A stretch of DNA of 46,732 nucleotides, taken from contig CAITIQ010000386.1 of the NCBI GenBank assembly GCA_903892415.1, positions 1-46,732 of the forward strand. The letters run 5' to 3'. The stretch's first letter is position 1. Each line of letters opens with the position of its first letter. This DNA comes from an uncultured delta proteobacterium. GTDB lineage: Bacteria; Myxococcota_A; Polyangia; Polyangiales; Polyangiaceae. The translations under genes were made by a program, and so were the position numbers. Under the pieces are notes generated by a model. The model worked only from the letters and a program-made list of their open reading frames with translations. It had not been told where the DNA came from and did no database searches. Below are positions 41,630 through 46,732 of this stretch, in pieces.

Positions 41630-43383
41630 GCGAGCACCTCGGCGAACCAAGCGCGATCCGCGCGGTCCGCAGCCTGATCCACGACGGCCTCGAGCACGGT
41701 GACCCGAGGCTGCGCGAGCGCCGACGTCAGCGCAGCACGGAAGTCGCTCTTGTTGTCACAGCGTGCACTAACGAGGCCCATTGCAGCAGCGACGGCAGCG
41801 ACAGAAAGCGCGGGCGCGGTGAGAAAGAGCGTTTCAAACGCCGGTCGTGGCAAGCCCGACTTGGCGATCGGCAGACGCTCGAAGATACGCCCACCGGCGT
41901 TGTTGATCACCACGATCACAAGCGGCGCCTGCAACGGGCCGAGCTGGGTGAGCAGCGCAAGCGAACCGAGGTCATGCGCCGCGGTGACGTCGCCAAACAA
42001 CGCCACGACCGGCTCTTGCTGCGGCGCTGCTACGCGCACCCCGGCTGCTCCAGCAAAGTAGCCGTCGATACCAGCGTGACCGCGCTGATGAACGACGCCC
42101 AGTTGCGGCGAGCAGTGGCTGTGAGCGAAGAGCGCGAAATCTCGGATCGGAAGGCTGTTACCGAGGAACAACTGGCCGCGCTCGAGCAGCGATGCCAGCT
42201 CGATCGAAACGAACGGCTCCGACAGGCCGCCCTCCGCGCGCTGCTCGCGTAGGGCGAGCGCGCGTAGGTGCGCCGTGAGACTGATGGCCTCGGGTTGTGC
42301 GACCTCTGGCCCAGCCTGATTCTGCGCTGCAAAGGCCTGCAAAAAGGGCACGAGGTCGCTCTCGACCGCGAGCTGGGCCGTGCCCTTGGGATCGTGAATG
42401 CCGTGCGGTCCAACCACCACGCGACATGCCGCTCTGGCGCAGAAAGCCTCGTAGGCCGGGTCCACCGGCGGCAAGCCGAGCTCGATCAAGAGGCCTGCCG
42501 GACGTTCGCGATAGCTGCGGTTCAAAAGGGCGTGCGCGGTCGCGTGGATGCCGTGCTCTTGCGCGAGCGCTAGGCCGCTCGCCGGTTCGCAGAGTACGAC
42601 GTGGCCACGCGCCGCTACGTTGTCCACCGCCGCGCGCAGGTTCGCGATCGTGCACGCTCTATCCTCCGCGCGGTACTGCAGCGCGCCGACGACGACCGTC
42701 GCACCGCCGTGCAGCGATGAGAGCTCGCGTAGCGCGAGCAGCGCCTCAGGCGCCGGACTGCGCTGCGAGCCAAAGAGCGTTGGCGCCTTGCGATCGCTCG
42801 CAACGGACGGGACGCCTTCGGCAGCCGCGCTTGGCTCGAAGTACGCGGCCGACGGCTCGAGCGGCTTGCGGAAACGCGCGTTGAGGTGGACCGGGCCTGC
42901 AGGTGTGGAGGTCGCCGCTAACACCGCGCGCGCGAGCAACGAAGGCAACGCGTCGAGCGCCGCTTCATCGGGCGAGCCAAGCTCACTCGAAAGCCGCACA
43001 TGACCGCCGAAAAGCTTGATCTGGTCGAGCGTCTGCGAAGCCCCGGAGCCCACGAGCTCGAGCGGCCGGTCCGCCGAGAGCACGATCAGCGGGATGTGCG
43101 CGAGTTCGGCCTCGAGCACCGCTGGGAAGTAATGCGCGAGCGCCGAACCGCTGGTGCAAATCAGCACCACCGGCTTGCCGCTGACGCGAGCGATACCCAA
43201 CGCAAAGAACGCTGCGGCGCGCTCATCCACCACCATGTGAACGTGCGGCTGCGCACAGGCCCAAGCCGCTACCGTGAGCGGCGTCGAGCGCGAGCCGGGG
43301 CTCACGACGAAGTGCTGCACCCCGAGCTCGCGCAGGCTGCTGATGAGCGTCGTGCTCCAACGATAAGCGAGCACCTCACTCAT
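41626..43383 (-). CDS. menD: SEPHCHC synthase MenD
   Basis: ATG 43383 overlaps the menF stop (ATGA) and gives 585 residues; the frame open to 43707 lies inside menF. It is a ThDP-dependent enzyme. The N-terminal domain reads HFVVSPGSRSTPLTVAAW with the conserved region VVDERAAAFFALGIARVSGKPVVLICTSGSA. The C-terminal domain carries the ThDP/Mg motif FGDVTAAHDLGSL followed by VIVVINNAGGRIFERLP. It joins decarboxylated 2-oxoglutarate to isochorismate from MenF. Confidence 0.95.
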   Translation of the reverse strand: MSEVLAYRWSTTLISSLRELGVQHFVVSPGSRSTPLTVAAWACAQPHVHMVVDERAAAFFALGIARVSGKPVVLICTSGSALAHYFPAVLEAELAHIPLIVLSADRPLELVGSGASQTLDQIKLFGGHVRLSSELGSPDEAALDALPSLLARAVLAATSTPAGPVHLNARFRKPLEPSAAYFEPSAAAEGVPSVASDRKAPTLFGSQRSPAPEALLALRELSSLHGGATVVVGALQYRAEDRACTIANLRAAVDNVAARGHVVLCEPASGLALAQEHGIHATAHALLNRSYRERPAGLLIELGLPPVDPAYEAFCARAACRVVVGPHGIHDPKGTAQLAVESDLVPFLQAFAAQNQAGPEVAQPEAISLTAHLRALALREQRAEGGLSEPFVSIELASLLERGQLFLGNSLPIRDFALFAHSHCSPQLGVVHQRGHAGIDGYFAGAAGVRVAAPQQEPVVALFGDVTAAHDLGSLALLTQLGPLQAPLVIVVINNAGGRIFERLPIAKSGLPRPAFETLFLTAPALSVAAVAAAMGLVSARCDNKSDFRAALTSALAQPRVTVLEAVVDQAADRADRAWFAEVLA

Positions 43384-44663
43384 ACGGCTCGCTCCTCTCG
43401 ACGCACGCCCAAGGCGGCCAGCATCGAGGCGAACTTGGCCTCGGTCTCGGCCACCTCGGCGGGTAGCGAAGAACCGGCGACCACCCCGACGCCAGCAAAG
43501 AGCTGTGCGCGTTCTCCGCTGACCAACGCCGAGCGGATGGCGACCGCAAAGATCCCGTCGCCGCGCCCATCCACAACGCCGATCGGCGCCGCGTAGAAGC
43601 CTCGGCCGGGTTCGCGTGCGCGCAGAAAATCGAGCGCCGCTGCGCGCGGCACACCGTTCATCGCCGGGGTTGGGTGAAGCGTGCGCGCTAGCGAGACGGC
43701 GCTGCAATCCTCGTCGCAGCGACCCAGCATCGGCGTCACCAAGTGATGCACGTGGGCGAGCGTCCGCACCGTCAGCGGCTGCGCTTCGACGCTCACGCCT
43801 TGGCCCGCGAGCGCGGCGCGGATCGCCTCCACAACGAAGGCGTGTTCGCGCAGATCTTTGGGGCTGGCCAAGAGGGCGCGCGCCTCCGCCTCGTCATTCG
43901 AGCGGCGCGGTAGCGACCCAGCGACGGCCTCGGTTCGAAGCTCGCGGCCTGATTTCTCCAGCAGCGTCTCCGGCGTTGCGCCGATGAACCAGCGCTCGCT
44001 TCGCGACCAAGCGAAGCGCACCGTTCGCGGCAAACCGGCGAGCCGACGTAGCGCAGCGGCGAGCTTGAAGCTCCCGCGCAGCTCCAGCGTGCGACTGACG
44101 ACGACCTTCTCGAGCTCGCCCGCTTCGATCCTCGTTAGCGCAGTCTGAACTCGCTCGCAGAACGGCTCTACGCCCGAGTCGACAACCTGGGCGTTCGACT
44201 CGAGATCAGCGTTCGGTCCTGGCTTCCGCAGCGACTCCAGCCACGCCACGATGCGAGCGGCGGCGGGCGAGTCCTTCACCTGCAGAACGCGCAAACCACC
44301 GTCGGTGGCCGTTAGCCGCACCAGGGGAATCACCAGCCGGCCACTCTCCTCCGGCCAGTCGGCTGCCGTTCGGCAACGAGCGTCAAAGGGCAGCGCCGCA
44401 AACGCTCGCAAGCTGCCCTCGGGATCAGCCCAGCGCGAAAAGAGCTGCGTTGCGGTCTCGTTTTCCGCACTCGCGCCGAGCTCGATCGAGTCCGCGAGGC
44501 CGAGGCCCAGCGTAAATTCCCGACGCTCGACCGCTGCCTCGCGCGAGTCCCAAAGACCGACGAACTCGCGCGCTTCCTTCGGGAGATCGTCTGCCGCGGC
44601 GACGACTCTCTCAAGATCGAGCTCCATCACGAAGCTGGTGACGGAGGGGAGAACGGGACTCAC
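43380..44663 (-). CDS. menF: Isochorismate synthase MenF
   Basis: GTG 44663 overlaps the menG stop (GTGA) and gives 427 residues. The chorismate-binding domain occupies about 180-425, with LEKVVVSRTLEL, FAWSRSERWFIGATPETLLEKSG, EAVAGSLPRR, EHAFVVEAIR, VHHLVTPMLG, LHPTPAMNG, and the end motif AQLFAGVGVVAGSSLPAEVAETEAKFASML. The Mg2+-binding Glu residues lie in EHAFVVE and ETEAK. Converts chorismate to isochorismate. The context of menD and menG makes MenF more likely than a salicylate or enterobactin-type enzyme. Confidence 0.93.
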   Translation of the reverse strand: MSPVLPSVTSFVMELDLERVVAAADDLPKEAREFVGLWDSREAAVERREFTLGLGLADSIELGASAENETATQLFSRWADPEGSLRAFAALPFDARCRTAADWPEESGRLVIPLVRLTATDGGLRVLQVKDSPAAARIVAWLESLRKPGPNADLESNAQVVDSGVEPFCERVQTALTRIEAGELEKVVVSRTLELRGSFKLAAALRRLAGLPRTVRFAWSRSERWFIGATPETLLEKSGRELRTEAVAGSLPRRSNDEAEARALLASPKDLREHAFVVEAIRAALAGQGVSVEAQPLTVRTLAHVHHLVTPMLGRCDEDCSAVSLARTLHPTPAMNGVPRAAALDFLRAREPGRGFYAAPIGVVDGRGDGIFAVAIRSALVSGERAQLFAGVGVVAGSSLPAEVAETEAKFASMLAALGVRREERAV

Positions 44664-45391
44664 GACCCCGCGCGACGCTCCGCGACGTAGAGGTGCGCCG
44701 TGCCGAAGGTGAGCGGAATCAGCTCGAGCATGTCGAAGCCTTGCGAGGCGATCGTCGCGGCGAACTCTTCCGCCGGGGGGAACGCTGCGATCGACTTCTG
44801 CAAGTAGCGGTACTCCTTCTTCCCGCTCAGCAGCGCGCCGACGAACGGAACGAAGTGATGCACGTGCAGCTTGGCCATCCCACCGAAGAAGCCACCGCGC
44901 GGCTCCGACAGTTCGAGGATCAGCAGCCGGCCACCCGGGCGAAGCACGCGAGCCATCTCGCGCAAACCGAGCGGACGATCGGGGACGTTGCGGATGCCGA
45001 AGGAGATCGACACACCGTCGAAGCTTTCGTCCTCGAACGGCAATGCCTCGGCCGAGCCGACCTGGAAGCTGACGCGCTCATCTCCCGAGGCCTTCTGGCG
45101 CTTCTGCTCGGCCACCGAGAGCATGCCCTTCGAAGGATCGAGACCGACCACGGTGGCGAGAGGGTAGGCCTTCGCCATCGCCAGCGCGAGATCCCCGGTG
45201 CCGGTCGCGACGTCGAGCAAACGCGGGCTGCCGGTAGAGGCAACCTCTTGCATCTTGCCGACGGTGCGCTCGCGCCAACCGCGGTCGATGCCGAGCGACA
45301 TCAAGCGATTGAGCAGATCGTAGCGCTCAGCGATCTGATCGAACATTTCCCCGCTGCCTTGGCGGGCCTCTTGGTTCTCGGCCTTATTCAC
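44660..45391 (-). CDS. menG: Demethylmenaquinone methyltransferase MenG/UbiE
   Basis: The 243-residue protein starts at GTG 45391, overlapping the DAHP synthase stop (GTGA). The UbiE family patterns are FDQIAERYDLLNRLMSLGIDRGWR, the SAM-binding motif LLDVATGTGDLALAMA, FDGVSISFGIRNVPDRPLGLREMARVLRPGG, and YRYLQKSIAAFPPAEEFA. It adds the final methyl group to demethylmenaquinone. No ubiquinone genes are seen, so a menaquinone-only function is likely. Confidence 0.95.
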   Translation of the reverse strand: MNKAENQEARQGSGEMFDQIAERYDLLNRLMSLGIDRGWRERTVGKMQEVASTGSPRLLDVATGTGDLALAMAKAYPLATVVGLDPSKGMLSVAEQKRQKASGDERVSFQVGSAEALPFEDESFDGVSISFGIRNVPDRPLGLREMARVLRPGGRLLILELSEPRGGFFGGMAKLHVHHFVPFVGALLSGKKEYRYLQKSIAAFPPAEEFAATIASQGFDMLELIPLTFGTAHLYVAERRAGS

Positions 45392-46368
45392 GCGTCACCT
45401 CCGCGAAGAGCTTGCAACACAGGGCCTAGAGCATCGGGGTGCAGAGCTTGCGGCGCGTCACTCTCCGCCTGCTCGGGTTTGTCATGGACCTCAATCATCA
45501 CGCCGGCGGCACCAGCGGCGAGCGCTGCGCGCGCCAACGGCACGATCAGATCGCGGCGGCCCGTCGCGTGCGACGGATCGACGATCACCGGCAATTTGTG
45601 TACGTGGGACAGCAGCGCGACAGCGCCGAGATCCAAGAGGTTGCGCGTCGATTCGTCGAAGGTGCGCACGCCACGTTCGCAGAACATGACCGAGCCTGCA
45701 CCGCTCGAGAGCAGGTACTCGCCGGCGAGCAGCCACTCTTCCACCGTCGCCGACATGCTGCGCTTGAGCAGCACCGGCCGGGAGGTCTTCCCCACCGACT
45801 TGAGCAACGCGTAGTTGTGCATGTTGCGCGAACCGATCTGCAGCACGTCAGCGTGCTCAGCGACCGCAGCGACGTCGTGCTCGCTCAGCACCTCGGTGAT
45901 CACCGACTGCCCGCAGGCGTCCGCCGCGTCTCTCATCCAGCCCAACGCCTCCGAGCCTTTGCCTTGGAAGGCGTACGGGCTCGAGCGCGGTTTGAACGCT
46001 CCACCGCGCAGGTAGAGGACGCCACGCTCGCGCAAGGTGGTGGCGATGCGCAGAATCTGCTCGCGTGACTCCACCGAACAAGGGCCTGCGATCAGCACCG
46101 GCGCTTCACGTCCGATGCTGTTCTTGCCGACCTGCGCGACGGGGCCTTGTGCGTCCACCCGCGGGTGGGTGCTGTCCGGCCGACTGATGCTGACCACGCC
46201 TTGAACGGCGCGAATCTGCTCGACGTCCACCTGGGTGGAAGAGGATTGGACCACCAACAAGGCCTCTCCATCCTCGCGGCGCTCCGGCGGGCTTACCCAC
46301 AAGCCAATGCCGGCCAAGGCTTTGCGCACCTGCCCGAGATCGGCAGCACGACTGACCGTGATAATCAT
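45388..46368 (-). CDS. aroF: DAHP synthase (type I-beta, with N-terminal regulatory-type domain)
   Basis: The 326-residue enzyme starts at ATG 46368, overlapping the polyprenyl synthase stop by one base (TAATG). Residues 1-70 form a ferredoxin-like extension (MIITVSRAADLGQVRKALAGIG), which mediates feedback control in related enzymes. The barrel shows APVLIAGPCSVESREQ, RGGAFKPRSSPYAFQG, EVLSEHDV, VLQIGSRNMHNYALLKSVGK, VLLKRSMSATVEEW, and IVDPSHATGRRDLI (metal ligands Cys, His, Glu, Asp). It makes the first shikimate intermediate, the precursor of chorismate. Its place inside a men operon suggests dedicated chorismate supply, which is inference. Confidence 0.95.
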   Translation of the reverse strand: MIITVSRAADLGQVRKALAGIGLWVSPPERREDGEALLVVQSSSTQVDVEQIRAVQGVVSISRPDSTHPRVDAQGPVAQVGKNSIGREAPVLIAGPCSVESREQILRIATTLRERGVLYLRGGAFKPRSSPYAFQGKGSEALGWMRDAADACGQSVITEVLSEHDVAAVAEHADVLQIGSRNMHNYALLKSVGKTSRPVLLKRSMSATVEEWLLAGEYLLSSGAGSVMFCERGVRTFDESTRNLLDLGAVALLSHVHKLPVIVDPSHATGRRDLIVPLARAALAAGAAGVMIEVHDKPEQAESDAPQALHPDALGPVLQALRGGDA

Positions 46369-46732
46369 TAGTTCCTCCTCGAGATCACTGCGCGCGCGAC
46401 CGAGGCGAGCGCTTGGCGTTCAGGCGAGTCAGGGAGCTTCTCCAAGTGACCGATCGCTTCATCCACCAGCGTGACGGCGAGGCTCTTGGCTTGTTCGGAA
46501 CCTCCCCAGCGTTTGATGGCGGTGCAGGCGTAGGCCCGCGTTTCGGCGTCGAGCGTGTCTCCATCGATGCGACCGCGGAGACGGTCGGCGAGCTCCGGAT
46601 CCTCGAGCAAGGCGACCAACAGCGGGTACGTCATCTTGCCTTCGCGGAGGTCTTGCAACACCTCTTTGCCCAGCGACTCACTGTCCCCGTCGACGTCGAG
46701 CACGTCGTCAATCACCTGGAAGGCGACGCCCA
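46368..46732 (-). CDS. Polyprenyl diphosphate synthase, C-terminal part (cut by window)
   Basis: Only the last ~120 residues are present and the frame is open to the right edge. The visible start GVAFQVIDDVLDVDGD contains the second Asp-rich motif (DDVLD) of trans-prenyl synthases, followed by GKEVLQDLREGKMTYPLLVAL, the typical Lys-containing DLREGK segment. A C-terminal helix bundle follows. It makes the long prenyl chain used by MenA. The stop TAA shares a base with the DAHP synthase ATG, so it heads or precedes this operon. Confidence 0.93.
   Translation of the reverse strand, partial: GVAFQVIDDVLDVDGDSESLGKEVLQDLREGKMTYPLLVALLEDPELADRLRGRIDGDTLDAETRAYACTAIKRWGGSEQAKSLAVTLVDEAIGHLEKLPDSPERQALASVARAVISRRN

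Overview
This 46.7 kb window is high-GC chromosomal DNA, almost fully packed with genes. It looks like a myxobacterium-type organism (Myxococcota, possibly Polyangiales-like). The reasons are the many secreted lipoproteins with long Pro/Ser/Ala-rich linkers, a subtilase ending in a Cys / short hydrophobic helix / Arg tail like MYXO-CTERM, an ECF-type sigma factor fused to a membrane segment, many GTG starts in 4-base stop/start overlaps, and a complete-looking menaquinone operon. The taxonomic call is an inference. No phage, IS element, CRISPR array or other mobile DNA was seen, and no gene-free stretch exceeds 300 bp. The largest are 16529-16793, 31225-31461 and 17039-17263.

Layout: 1-9058 holds a truncated lipoprotein-like gene, an alkaline-phosphatase-superfamily (sulfatase-like) lipoprotein, a small lipoprotein, greA coupled to a large membrane protein with a degenerate sulfatase fold plus HEAT repeats, and a YfgM-like/BamB-like pair. 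9191-14444 holds, all on the minus strand, a GNAT acetyltransferase, a Pro-rich protein, a lipoprotein, and a GCS2-family carboxylate-amine ligase next to an ATP-grasp ligase. 14606-16528 is a GH13 alpha-amylase lipoprotein. 16749-17249 carries a tRNA promoter, tRNA-Val(TAC), tRNA-Asp(GTC) and a bidirectional terminator. 17264-23816 (minus) is an oligopeptide ABC transporter operon, oppABCDF, followed by a small parvulin. Its binding protein carries a large extra insert.

23822-29170 holds a 1.4 kilo-residue lipoprotein of unknown function, tail to tail with a membrane-fused ECF-like sigma factor. 29292-30205 is an EVE-domain protein and a small lipoprotein, closed by a strong hairpin terminator. 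30319-32502 holds two divergent membrane desaturases with two perfect palindromes in the shared intergenic region. 32504-35856 holds a membrane protein and a subtilase overlapping at their 3' ends. 36010-37444 encodes a hotdog thioesterase, possibly the DHNA-CoA thioesterase, and an FGE/SUMF1-like lipoprotein.

37400-46732 (minus) is one tightly overlapped operon: polyprenyl diphosphate synthase (cut by the window edge), DAHP synthase, menG, menF, menD, menH, menA, menC, menE. It supplies chorismate precursor (DAHP synthase), the naphthoquinone ring (MenF, D, H, C, E), the isoprenoid tail (polyprenyl synthase), prenylation (MenA) and final methylation (MenG). menB is the classical step not seen here. 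The hotdog thioesterase at 36010 would fit the DHNA-CoA hydrolysis step.

The items most worth a second look are the degenerate sulfatase/HEAT membrane protein, the GCS2 plus ATP-grasp pair, the sigma factor-transmembrane fusion beside the giant lipoprotein, the inserted domain in OppA, and the palindromes between the desaturases.
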